DNA from: an uncultured Collinsella sp.
GTDB lineage: Bacteria; Actinomycetota; Coriobacteriia; Coriobacteriales; Coriobacteriaceae
Assembly (NCBI GenBank): GCA_900766165.1
Contig: CAAFUK010000055.1
Coordinates: forward strand, 1-64,000
DNA length: 64,000 nucleotides
Reading direction: 5' to 3'
Part shown: in pieces, positions 26,633-35,106 of the stretch
Position numbering within the stretch: position 1 is the stretch's first letter
Layout of the letters: each line of letters opens with the position of its first letter
Made by a program: the position numbers and the translations under genes
The notes under the pieces: model-generated
The model's database searches: none
Told to the model about the DNA's origin: nothing
The model's input: only the letters and a program-made list of their open reading frames with translations

Positions 26633-27235
26633 ATGCCCGTTATGTACCGTGAGCCCAGCATCATCAAGAAGTCCAAGGACGGCCGCGTTGCCGCCGTCGA
26701 TATAGCAAGCGAGCTGCTCAACAGCCGCGTGCTGCTGCTGGAGGGCGAGGTCAACGATGTGACCTGCAACGGCCTCATTAAGTCCATGTTGGTGCTGGAG
26801 CATCAAAGCGCGACCGAGCCTATCACCCTCATCATCAACAGCCCGGGCGGCAGCGTTACGGCGGGGCTGGCGCTCATCGACACCATGCAGTCACTCGATT
26901 GCCCCGTGACCACGGTGGGCGAGGGCGTCGTGGCCTCGATGGCCGCAGTGATCCTGGCCTGCGGCGACCACCGCCAGGTGTACCGCCACACGCAGGTGCT
27001 CATCCACCAGCTGATGGGTGGCACGGGGATGGCGCAGCAGACCGATATCGAGATCGCGGCACAGCACACGGCGACCATGCGCGCCGAGCTGGACGAGCTG
27101 CTGGCCGAGCACGGCAACCTGAGCGCCCAGGAGTTCCACGAGCTCACCGAGCGTGACTGCTGGTGTAACGCCAAGCGCGCTCTGGAGCTGGGTCTGGTGG
27201 ACGAGGTGATTGCTCCGAGTAAGAAGGCGCTCTAG
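26633..27235 (+). CDS. ClpP-family serine protease (extra copy in accessory context)
   Basis: A 200-residue ClpP-like protease. The catalytic serine is in GEGVVASMAAVILACG, the histidine in TQVLIHQLMGG, and the aspartate in ERDCWCNAKRALELGLVDEV, so the triad looks intact. INSPGGSVTAGLALIDTM forms the oxyanion strand. AAAGGA precedes ATG 26633. It is not next to clpX or tig as the housekeeping gene usually is, but sits between a VirD4-like ATPase and an unknown gene. It may be a paralogue serving a specialised AAA+ partner. Confidence 0.88.
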   Translation: MPVMYREPSIIKKSKDGRVAAVDIASELLNSRVLLLEGEVNDVTCNGLIKSMLVLEHQSATEPITLIINSPGGSVTAGLALIDTMQSLDCPVTTVGEGVVASMAAVILACGDHRQVYRHTQVLIHQLMGGTGMAQQTDIEIAAQHTATMRAELDELLAEHGNLSAQEFHELTERDCWCNAKRALELGLVDEVIAPSKKAL

Positions 27236-27309
27236 CGGGGCATATGCCCTACAAGTACGTTGAACAGGGCGAACAGGTGCGTAAATTCACAGCCAGAAAG
27301 AGGTTGAAC

Positions 27310-28107
27310 ATGAGCAGGATTTGGGATGTCGACGGTATTGAGTGGGAAGATCTGCCCACCGTGAGTGACCTGCTTTGCGTGGCGGATGCAAAGATTCTGG
27401 CGCGTGAGGCCGCCCTGCGATTCGGCGGCAAGGCCGGCGGCCGCGGCCGTGGCCGTGTCGATAGCGAGCACGGCCTAAAGCGCGCTCGCCGCAAGATCAA
27501 TAAGCTGCGGAAGATCGACCCCGAGTCCAGCGACAAGATTGTTTTGCTGCCCAAGCATGTCATCAATCGCCGTGATGCGGGCCACGGCTTTGGCTATTAC
27601 GACGTGGAGCCATGCGCTTTTACGCGCGGTGGCGCGCAAAAGCTGGGAGAGGACGCGTGCGCTGAAGTATATCCGTGGGAACTGTTCCTGCTCAACGAGG
27701 AGCCTGCAAGCGTCGTTCTGGGCTATCGCGTATGGCTCGGCGGCGAATGGGACCTATGCGAACGTTATCGCTTTTTGGCTGTAGTGTGCGCCAGCGCGCT
27801 GCATCGCGTCCGCGAGCAAAAGGAGCTGCGCAAGTGTCTCAAGAAGGACGATGCAGCCTGTGACATGGACGAGGACGAGGCGATCGAAGGTGTTCGCCAA
27901 GACGTGCTGTATCCCGAGGAAGTAATCAACGCAAAACTCGGCGGCTATTGGGATACGAGCCTGGGGCTCGATCTGCCCTGGAAGGACGAGCATTTCGAGA
28001 CCTGCGCACGGATCGACAGGGCAATCGATGACCTGTTTATCGAGGAGACGAAGCGCTGTGCTTCGGAGCTTGGGAGGAAGCTTGGGCGTGGGTATAGAAG
28101 GCGCTGA
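27310..28107 (+). CDS. Protein of unknown function after ClpP-like gene
   Basis: A 265-residue protein that I do not recognise. A basic glycine/arginine-rich stretch near residue 40-60 (FGGKAGGRGRGRVDSEHG, followed by KRARRKINKLRKI) suggests nucleic-acid binding. The rest is mixed with several tryptophans and acidic helices (WELFLL, YRVWLGGEWDLCERYRF). ATG 27310 has AAAGAGG upstream; the frame is also open from an ATG at 27244, which would add 22 residues. It starts 74 bp after the ClpP-like stop and is probably in the same transcript. Confidence 0.6.
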   Translation: MSRIWDVDGIEWEDLPTVSDLLCVADAKILAREAALRFGGKAGGRGRGRVDSEHGLKRARRKINKLRKIDPESSDKIVLLPKHVINRRDAGHGFGYYDVEPCAFTRGGAQKLGEDACAEVYPWELFLLNEEPASVVLGYRVWLGGEWDLCERYRFLAVVCASALHRVREQKELRKCLKKDDAACDMDEDEAIEGVRQDVLYPEEVINAKLGGYWDTSLGLDLPWKDEHFETCARIDRAIDDLFIEETKRCASELGRKLGRGYRRR

Positions 28108-28581
28108 GAGTAATTGTCTTGAATATTGATTGTGACTTGTGACGTTATGTGCGGCATACTGTTTGCCACCGTTGCAGTGAGTTCGAACGAGAATCGAATG
28201 AATAGACGACTAAACAATGTCGGCGATTTCCCGCGTGCAAGCAAGCGAGCTGCAGGCTCATTTGCTTCTGTGCGGGTATTAGATCGTACCTTTCTGAAAG
28301 CCGTAATTAGCACAGGGAAAAGAAATCGAGTACCTGTCGTTCACTGTTCAGATTGACTGACAATATCCGTTCGCCTTGCAGTGGGGCTAGTTCGGCTATG
28401 TCCGAACGACATGAGAGGATTAAGCAAACTGCAATTTGTGTAGGCTTCTCTGGTGGAATGAGATGAAGTCGAATGGAAAGGACGGAATGGAAACGCTTGG
28501 CTACTGAAAGAGATTTCTGTGCATTGGCTAGTATCGGGTATAGTTTTTATCCTAGCTCTCTTTAGGTGCACGGAGGATGTT
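28108..28581. other. Gene-poor AT-rich junction before restriction-modification operon
   Basis: I find no credible gene in these 474 bp. It has short weak frames only and a GTTCGG-N6-CCGAAC palindrome at 28390-28407 that could be an operator for the restriction operon. Base composition shifts here from GC-rich to AT-rich, marking the left edge of a likely acquired segment. Confidence 0.5.
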
Positions 28582-30453
28582 TTGCGCTACTTGGGTAATA
28601 AGACCAATCTCTTATCCTCTATAGATAGTGTTCTCGAGAAGTATGAGATTACTGGAGAGACATTTATAGACCTGTTCTCTGGAACCGGCTCTGTGGGTGA
28701 TCATTTTAAAAATCGCTATAAGATTATTTCAAATGATTACATGTACTTCGCAAGCGTTCTCGCTAATGCAAAGACAAGTTTTGGCCATGTACCGGAGTTT
28801 ACGTCTTTTGTAAAAAAATATAAAACAAATCCCTTTGACCTGCTGAACAGCAGAGAGTATGAGGCAAGCGAAAGATGCTTTGTCTTGAATAACTATTCCC
28901 CAATTGGCGACCGCATGTATTTTACGGAGGAGAATGCCCTGCGTATCGACGGCATGCGCATGGATATCGAAGAGTTTCTCAAAGAAGGTGTAGTAACAGA
29001 GCAGGAATATATGTACCTTCTCGCATCGTTGCTTGAGTGTTCGCAAGGTGTTGCGAACACCTCTGGAACATTTCAGGCCTATTTTAAGTTCTGGGAGACC
29101 CGTGCAAAGAAAAGGATAGCGATTGCGCCCCTTGAGATGAGCGACTGCGATCTCTTCACTGCCGATAATCAAGTTTTTTGTGAAAACGCCAACCGGCTGG
29201 TCAGGCATATAACAGGTGATATTGCATACATTGATCCGCCTTATACAGTGACTCAGTATGCTAATTCTTATCATGTGCTCGAGACCATAGCGCGTTATGA
29301 TAACCCTTTGCTGTTTGGAAAAACGGGCAGAAGAAAGAATCGCATCCTATCCGATTATTCAAATAAAAAGAAAGCAATCCATCAGTTTGAAGACCTCTTT
29401 AGACAGATTGATGTTGAGCATGTATTGATAAGCTACAGCAACCAATCGATTGTGCCTCTTGATGCGCTAGTCAAAATGGCACGCTTATTTGCCGTTAACG
29501 GAGAAGTGTATATCGAAAAATATAAATACCGAGAGTATGCATCCAATAATTATAGCTATAAGGGAGGTTGTGAGGGTCTCAAAGAGGCGATTATATACTT
29601 TAAGAAAAATCGTTGCATAAATAAATCCCCGCTTAATTATTCTGGAAGCAAGGACGGGCTAATGCCGCGCTTGACGAAGGTGATGCCAGAACATGTGGGT
29701 ACATTTGTGGATGCGATGGGGGGTGCGTTTAATGTTGGGGCAAACACGGTCGCACTAAACGAAGTCGTCTACAACGAATACAATCCCTTTGTTTTCGAAA
29801 TAGTAAAGATGCTCACAACACGGTCGCCGGCAGATATGATTGCCTCTGTTGAGGAAGTTGTCACACATTTTGGTTTGACAAAGAAAAACAAAGAGGCATA
29901 TGTGAAGCTTCGTGATTATTACAATGACGTGGATAGATCGCCGGTCATTCTATACACGTTGCAAATCTATGCATTCCAAAATATGATCAGGTTTAATTCC
30001 TCGCATAAAATGAATACTCCTGTTGGCAATAATGAGTTTAATGATGGAACTCGAAGGCGAATTTTAGATTTCAGGACAAGGTCTCCTCTGGTTTCATATA
30101 CATGTGGCGACTATAAAAAAATAGACATACAGGCATATCCCGCCGATACATTATTTTACTTTGACCCCCCATACTTTATTACCAGTGCTGAATACAACGA
30201 CGGAAAGCGTGGGTTTGATGGGTGGGGAATTGAGCGGGAGAAAGACCTGCTTGATTTTCTCTTGCAGATAGATGATTCAGGCAGGTTATTTATGCTTTCA
30301 AATACTCTCGAGCATAAAGGCAGGGTCCATCATATCTTGCAAAAATGGATACAGGAGCATGGGTTTTATGTTAGCGATATTGGTATAACCGGTGTCAAAT
30401 ATCCCCGGACCGAGGTTGTTGTCACGAATTACATGCCGGTTATGAATCGATAA
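28582..30453 (+). CDS. FokI-type double D12-class N6-adenine DNA methyltransferase
   Basis: A 623-residue protein that carries two complete D12-class adenine methylase domains. Domain 1 has the SAM motif DLFSGTGSVG (from residue 30) and catalytic DPPY (218-221). Domain 2 has SPLNYSGSKDGLMPRL, DAMGGAFNVG (from 377) and DPPYF (528-532). Such fusions (M.FokI, M.LlaI) modify the two strands of an asymmetric site, one domain each. I chose TTG 28582, directly after GGAGG, because the second residues RYLGNK are the usual domain start. It is the first of four genes of a restriction-modification operon and is AT-richer than the flanking genome, suggesting transfer. Confidence 0.9.
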   Translation: MRYLGNKTNLLSSIDSVLEKYEITGETFIDLFSGTGSVGDHFKNRYKIISNDYMYFASVLANAKTSFGHVPEFTSFVKKYKTNPFDLLNSREYEASERCFVLNNYSPIGDRMYFTEENALRIDGMRMDIEEFLKEGVVTEQEYMYLLASLLECSQGVANTSGTFQAYFKFWETRAKKRIAIAPLEMSDCDLFTADNQVFCENANRLVRHITGDIAYIDPPYTVTQYANSYHVLETIARYDNPLLFGKTGRRKNRILSDYSNKKKAIHQFEDLFRQIDVEHVLISYSNQSIVPLDALVKMARLFAVNGEVYIEKYKYREYASNNYSYKGGCEGLKEAIIYFKKNRCINKSPLNYSGSKDGLMPRLTKVMPEHVGTFVDAMGGAFNVGANTVALNEVVYNEYNPFVFEIVKMLTTRSPADMIASVEEVVTHFGLTKKNKEAYVKLRDYYNDVDRSPVILYTLQIYAFQNMIRFNSSHKMNTPVGNNEFNDGTRRRILDFRTRSPLVSYTCGDYKKIDIQAYPADTLFYFDPPYFITSAEYNDGKRGFDGWGIEREKDLLDFLLQIDDSGRLFMLSNTLEHKGRVHHILQKWIQEHGFYVSDIGITGVKYPRTEVVVTNYMPVMNR

Positions 30454-30485
30454 ATTACATGACCGTGTAGAAGGGATTGTGCCGT

Positions 30486-31436
30486 ATGAGAAGGTACTTA
30501 TTGTTGAGTGACAAAACACCCAAACGATTCGTGAACACAATTGGCGATGGAAACGGCGGCAAACTATCGATTGAGGAGGTCGAGGATAGGATAGTATCTT
30601 GCTTAAATGAGGACAATCCCAAGCTGAATTTAGTAGGGATACAGTATATGGATAATAAGGGACCGCTGGCGGCGGTGCCATCTTCATATTCGGGTTTAAT
30701 TGCTGATAAGTTTGAATATCCTAGTGGAACTGAAATCGCCGAGCTTGATCTCCCAACAGATACTTTTATTGAGGAAAAAGAAGACGAGGTGGCCGTTTGG
30801 CAAGTTCGGTTTTATGTATTCCTAACTCCAACAGAAATAATGGGTCGCAACGTTATGATTTCTCAACAGGTATTCCCGGATTACCTGGATCTAGTTGAAA
30901 GGGCTTTGGCCTCATCAAGCTACAGACCTACAAACCACCCTTCGTACCTTATTAATGTATGCAATTTCGAAATTACAGCACTGAGCGTGAGGAGGAGAAT
31001 TGAACTCTTTGCCGCAATGGGTTTTCGGTATGTTGAGGTATTTACCTCATCTATAAGCGAGAAGGAAGCCCCAAGGCGATTAGAGGATATTTGCCAACGG
31101 CAGCAGTTTGAATACTCCAATGGTTTGTATTTCTCGGATGACAAGGCGTGTACCATCGACTGCGCAAGAAGGATTATAAATATTAATGCAGACAGCTTAA
31201 GGAACAAGATTGCTCGTAGTGAAGATGGGTCGGCCGCCTTTATAGGGAGTAGCGAGAAATTCTATTGGAGCAGTGTCCTTCCCCTCGTAATTGTTGCTGC
31301 GTTTGAAGACTATGAAATTAATTATTCAGACTACGAGAAGTTTATAGTCTCAAATCGTGCTTACTTTTTGAGGGGCGATAAATTTCCTCGGTGTGAGACT
31401 CTATTGAAATACTTTAAAAAACTAGCAAGGGGGTAG
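30486..31436 (+). CDS. Unknown third subunit of LlaI-like restriction system
   Basis: A 316-residue protein without a domain that I recognise. It lies 32 bp after the methylase and four bases before the McrB-like gene, so it belongs to the operon. LlaI of Lactococcus has several restriction genes after a FokI-type methylase, one of which is McrB-like; by position this gene may correspond to another LlaI subunit. The ATG at 30486 follows AAGGGA; a TTG at 30477 is also possible. The N-terminus (RRYLLLSDKTPKRFVNTIGDG) and C-terminus (ETLLKYFKKLARG) are basic, which may suit DNA binding. Confidence 0.6.
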   Translation: MRRYLLLSDKTPKRFVNTIGDGNGGKLSIEEVEDRIVSCLNEDNPKLNLVGIQYMDNKGPLAAVPSSYSGLIADKFEYPSGTEIAELDLPTDTFIEEKEDEVAVWQVRFYVFLTPTEIMGRNVMISQQVFPDYLDLVERALASSSYRPTNHPSYLINVCNFEITALSVRRRIELFAAMGFRYVEVFTSSISEKEAPRRLEDICQRQQFEYSNGLYFSDDKACTIDCARRIININADSLRNKIARSEDGSAAFIGSSEKFYWSSVLPLVIVAAFEDYEINYSDYEKFIVSNRAYFLRGDKFPRCETLLKYFKKLARG

Positions 31437-31440
31437 CTGG

Positions 31441-32445
31441 ATGTACGAGCAGATAATTTACTTTGGCGCGCCCGGTACGGGGAAGAGCCATGCGGTTAAG
31501 GAACTCATTAAAACCCAAGATCGAAAAACAAAGCTATTTCGCGTGACCATTCATCCCGAATTTACTTACGGTGATTTTGTCGGCCAGATATTGCCGAGGA
31601 ATTCGGCGACTGGAAAAGTTGATTTTGCGTTTGTGCCAGGTCCGTTTACGCTTGCGTTGATGGCTGCTTTTAGCGATACGAATCTTCAAGTCTATTTGGT
31701 GCTGGAGGAGCTATCCAGAGGAAACACTGCCGCCATTTTCGGCGATGTATTTCAACTGTTGGATCGCAATAGATACTTTGAGAGTGAATTTGAGGTCACC
31801 AATAGGGATGTAGCTTCAGTTATTCCGGAGTTGGCGGGCGACACAATTTATCTTCCTTCAAATCTTAATATAATCGGAACCGTAAACATGAATGATCAAA
31901 ATGTGTACCCAATGGACACTGCATTCAAAAGGCGTTTTGATTGGCGCTACGTTTCCTCGACTCCAGCACTTTTGAACAATGGTTCTGGCATGATTGATGG
32001 ACATCTCAATAATCCTTATTTTGAGGTGGCTGCAGGCAATGGGGATAATGTAATTGATACTAATTGGTTGTCATTTTATTCTGCCTTAAATAAGTGCATC
32101 GTTGATAGGGAAAAGGGGCTTGGCCGTAATGAGGACAGGCAGATAGGCCAGTTTTTTCTAAAGTTTAATGAACGGACGATCAGGGATTCGTATAGCCTGG
32201 AGTCAGAGCGGCGCTTGCGGGCAAAAGAAGAAATTAATAGCGTTGTCAGGGAAAAGCTGCTTCTCTATTTATGGCAAGACGTGCAGGGTACGGCTGTATT
32301 TGATAGAAGTGAGGCGCTGTTTTTAAATGAAATAACCTGCTTCGGTGATTTGTATGATAGATATGGAAAGAAACAGGTGTTTAGTGACCTATTCTTAGAT
32401 GAATTCCTACGACCAAATGCAAACAAATACAAGTATTCGGATTAA
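31441..32445 (+). CDS. McrB-like AAA+ NTPase subunit
   Basis: A 334-residue AAA+ motor. Walker A is YFGAPGTGKSHAVKE (residues 7-21), Walker B is VYLVLEELSRGNTAAIFGD, and the McrB-type NMND signature occurs in IIGTVNMNDQNVYPMDTAFKRRF. It lacks the long N-terminal DNA-recognition domain of E. coli McrB, so recognition probably lies in another subunit. AAGGGGG precedes ATG 31441. It pairs with the LlaJI-like nuclease that follows, as McrB pairs with McrC. Confidence 0.9.
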   Translation: MYEQIIYFGAPGTGKSHAVKELIKTQDRKTKLFRVTIHPEFTYGDFVGQILPRNSATGKVDFAFVPGPFTLALMAAFSDTNLQVYLVLEELSRGNTAAIFGDVFQLLDRNRYFESEFEVTNRDVASVIPELAGDTIYLPSNLNIIGTVNMNDQNVYPMDTAFKRRFDWRYVSSTPALLNNGSGMIDGHLNNPYFEVAAGNGDNVIDTNWLSFYSALNKCIVDREKGLGRNEDRQIGQFFLKFNERTIRDSYSLESERRLRAKEEINSVVREKLLLYLWQDVQGTAVFDRSEALFLNEITCFGDLYDRYGKKQVFSDLFLDEFLRPNANKYKYSD

Positions 32446-32449
32446 AAAA

Positions 32450-33721
32450 ATGATAATCCTGTCTGCAAACGATGGGTCTCCTGTCGATAAAGATAAACTA
32501 AATGAGAAGGGATTTTGGGACTCTATCAATAAGCGCCGCGATATTCGTTATCAAAATCGATACGAATACGCTGACGATGAAGAAGAAGAAGCCAACGCTG
32601 CTGCAGTCTATTGCTTTGTGGGCTTTGTTGCAAACGCGAACAGTGATCTCCTGGTGGTGTTGCCCAAGTGCCTCGAAACGAGCGATTCCGATTTTGAGGC
32701 TAAGAATCTGTTCGAGGTTATCAAGAAGCACGCTCAGCGCCATCCGAGTTTATACATCGGCCCAAATGCGTCTGAAACATATGTTAGCAATTATCCGTTT
32801 GCAGCCTATTTTGCCATTCTTAGCTATTATACTCGGTTTGGCCTGTATCGAGAAAATGAAGTACGGGTGAAGAGGGGGCTCACTCGTTCTATTAGCTGGA
32901 AAGATACGCTGAAGCGCTCTATAAAATATGTTGTTGACGATGAGGTTGCTCCTTTTCCTGTCTACGGAAGGAAGAAACAAAACAAAACTAGTTTAATAAC
33001 AGCTTGCATGGCTTTTGCGCTTGACTATACCGCATCGAAGTTCGGCGCTATTCTGCATGCCCCGCTAAGCGGCTATGACATACCAACTGAAATGGTTTTA
33101 AATAATAGAAAAGGTGTAATTGAATATCTAATCCAGGAACGTAGTGCAACGTTTAGAGATACGAAGTTGAATTTACTTGACGCGCTAATTGACTTCTATC
33201 GCAAACTCAACTTTGGCGGTTCGCTGTATTTGAAACATTATAAATTTGATTTAATATGGCAAGATATCGCTATGGAATATCTGTGCTCTCACTACGAAGG
33301 AATGGAGACGAATGGAATCAGCTTATCCGTTACGCCGGTGGCTAGATCTCATTTTGAGAGAAAACGTTTCTATCCTAATTTGGCAAACCCCAGGAATTTT
33401 ATTGATTTAGACTACTACTATATTGATAGGACGTCTAAAGAGCAGCTTATTTTTGATGCGAAATACAAAACAAATCTGCGAGAACTGGACTATAAGCAAC
33501 TTGCCTATCATTTTATTTTGGCAAATCGGAGAAATGATTCGGGCTGTGAGCCCTTATACCGCGTTACTCGGAGCGCTTTGATTTTACCGGGCATTCAGAC
33601 GGGCTCTAGATTGCATTTTGAAATGGATCCGGCGTTCAACAAAGAATTTGCAGATATGAAAATATTTGAGGAACGTATAGATATGAAGCGGGCGATTGAG
33701 TATTACGTGAATGGCTCGTAA
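32450..33721 (+). CDS. LlaJI-like restriction endonuclease (McrC-type partner)
   Basis: A 423-residue protein with the features of the LlaJI restriction endonuclease family. The C-terminal third has a likely PD-(D/E)XK core: FIDLDYYYIDRTSKEQLIFDAKYKTN, where the final DAK gives the catalytic D-x-K. The N-terminal part (DKLNEKGFWDSINKRRDIRYQNRYEY, and FVANANSDLLVVLPK) resembles the family's OB-like domain. I chose ATG 32450, four bases after the McrB-like stop; an in-frame ATG at 32399 would overlap the McrB-like end. It is predicted to be the cleaving subunit of a GTP- or ATP-dependent complex. Confidence 0.82.
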   Translation: MIILSANDGSPVDKDKLNEKGFWDSINKRRDIRYQNRYEYADDEEEEANAAAVYCFVGFVANANSDLLVVLPKCLETSDSDFEAKNLFEVIKKHAQRHPSLYIGPNASETYVSNYPFAAYFAILSYYTRFGLYRENEVRVKRGLTRSISWKDTLKRSIKYVVDDEVAPFPVYGRKKQNKTSLITACMAFALDYTASKFGAILHAPLSGYDIPTEMVLNNRKGVIEYLIQERSATFRDTKLNLLDALIDFYRKLNFGGSLYLKHYKFDLIWQDIAMEYLCSHYEGMETNGISLSVTPVARSHFERKRFYPNLANPRNFIDLDYYYIDRTSKEQLIFDAKYKTNLRELDYKQLAYHFILANRRNDSGCEPLYRVTRSALILPGIQTGSRLHFEMDPAFNKEFADMKIFEERIDMKRAIEYYVNGS

Positions 33722-33805
33722 TTCATACAGCGGGAGGGGTTAAATCGGCGTGGAGAGCGCGCCTTAATAGTCATAACATCGTATGCCGGTTGTGCTACTC
33801 TTTTT

Positions 33806-33845
33806 GTGAACGGCGGAGCCCTTTATGGATGGCTTCGCCGTTCAC
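33806..33845. terminator. Strong hairpin after restriction operon
   Basis: GTGAACGGCGGAGCC pairs with GGCTTCGCCGTTCAC (one mismatch). There is no T-run downstream, but it ends the restriction operon and precedes the WYL gene. The remaining 33722-33921 sequence shows nothing else. Confidence 0.5.
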
Positions 33846-33921
33846 CGTTAAATAGCGGCACTTTCAATCTCTCGGTTATATCGACTGAATAAAATGTTGA
33901 TTGTTCAGATTGGAGGCGGCT

Positions 33922-35106
33922 ATGGTTCAACCGAAAACCCAAGGAAATCACCGAGCATATCCAAAGGAGCTGGCGATATATGTCGAGCGTATCCTATTGG
34001 AGGAAACCGATGCTGGGCTTGGCAAAGGGTTGGGCGTTTCGGACATAATGGCGGAGCTTAAAGCTCGTTATGGCTATGAAGTTAAGCGCGACACAGTGCA
34101 GTGCGTATTGAACGCACTTGTTGATGCCGGGTCAAAAAAGCCTTCGCTCTGCAATAATGCGGGCGCCAGCCCGTTAACCGAGATGAATAGAATCGACCTC
34201 GACAACAGTTGCCTGAATCCGTCCTACACAGTGATTTCAAGTCGGTTGGCTTGTAAGGGCGAACGACTGACGAATGGTGAGGGGAATCCTGCTCCTAAAA
34301 ATGCGAAGCGCCTGTACAGCATAGAGCGTCAAATTGATGGTGCACAAATTGAGCATCTGTGCCGTCTCATTGAAGCCTCTACGGGCGTGGGCGGAGCCGA
34401 CGTACTCGAGCATGCAGTTCTTCGCTTACTGTGCGGCGAAGAAAGGCGGCAGATTGAAGATCGCTTGGCTCAAGAAAACGCCCTGCTCAAAAGCGGCAGA
34501 ATTGCAAATATGGAAGCAACGCTTGCAAATTTGAGGTTATTGGAAAAGGCCATTAGCCAAAGGCAGAGAGTCCGCTTTCGAACTTCTGATAAGGGACGAT
34601 TGCATAATCATACGCCATATCATCTATGTATGCACGATGGCTACTACTACCTGTTTGTGGGTCACAAGGGTGCCACGAGGTCTTTTGACGCAATTCGAGT
34701 TGATAATCTGTGGGATATAGCCATTGCTGGACCAGTGGACGATGCAAAAGGTCGTTTTGAAGCGATGGTCGAAGAGGCGAAGAGATTCTCTCGTGCTGGC
34801 GTGAACAGGATGTTTAGCGACGATATCGTTTCGGTTCGCGTAAGGTGCCATAGCCAGGCAAAGGAGAAGTATCTTTTAGCCGAATTTGCCGGGAACGATG
34901 GGTTTCGGCGTGAGACGCAGGACGGGCATCCGAATCCAGAGTATTCGTTTATGGCATCGTATGACGGCATGAAAACATGGGCGATGAAGTGGCTCGATGT
35001 GTTTGAGATACTTCAACCAAAGAAATTACGCGATGACGTTGTGGACATCATTGGACATAAATGTATCTATGTGAGTGCGAGGACTGATTCAAATGACACC
35101 TGCTGA
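33922..35106 (+). CDS. WYL-domain transcriptional regulator
   Basis: A 394-residue regulator. Residues about 1-75 form a winged helix (YPKELAIYVERILLEE, GVSDIMAELKARYGYEVKRDTVQCVLNAL). Residues about 200-300 form a WYL-type ligand-binding fold, with RQRVRFRTSDKG, then YHLCMHDGYYYLFVGHKG and FDAIRVDNLWDIAI. WYL regulators often control phage-defence operons. ATG 33922 has GGAGG five bases ahead. Its end overlaps the start of the large helicase by 14 bp, so the two are one unit and it probably senses a signal for that system. Confidence 0.85.
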   Translation: MVQPKTQGNHRAYPKELAIYVERILLEETDAGLGKGLGVSDIMAELKARYGYEVKRDTVQCVLNALVDAGSKKPSLCNNAGASPLTEMNRIDLDNSCLNPSYTVISSRLACKGERLTNGEGNPAPKNAKRLYSIERQIDGAQIEHLCRLIEASTGVGGADVLEHAVLRLLCGEERRQIEDRLAQENALLKSGRIANMEATLANLRLLEKAISQRQRVRFRTSDKGRLHNHTPYHLCMHDGYYYLFVGHKGATRSFDAIRVDNLWDIAIAGPVDDAKGRFEAMVEEAKRFSRAGVNRMFSDDIVSVRVRCHSQAKEKYLLAEFAGNDGFRRETQDGHPNPEYSFMASYDGMKTWAMKWLDVFEILQPKKLRDDVVDIIGHKCIYVSARTDSNDTC

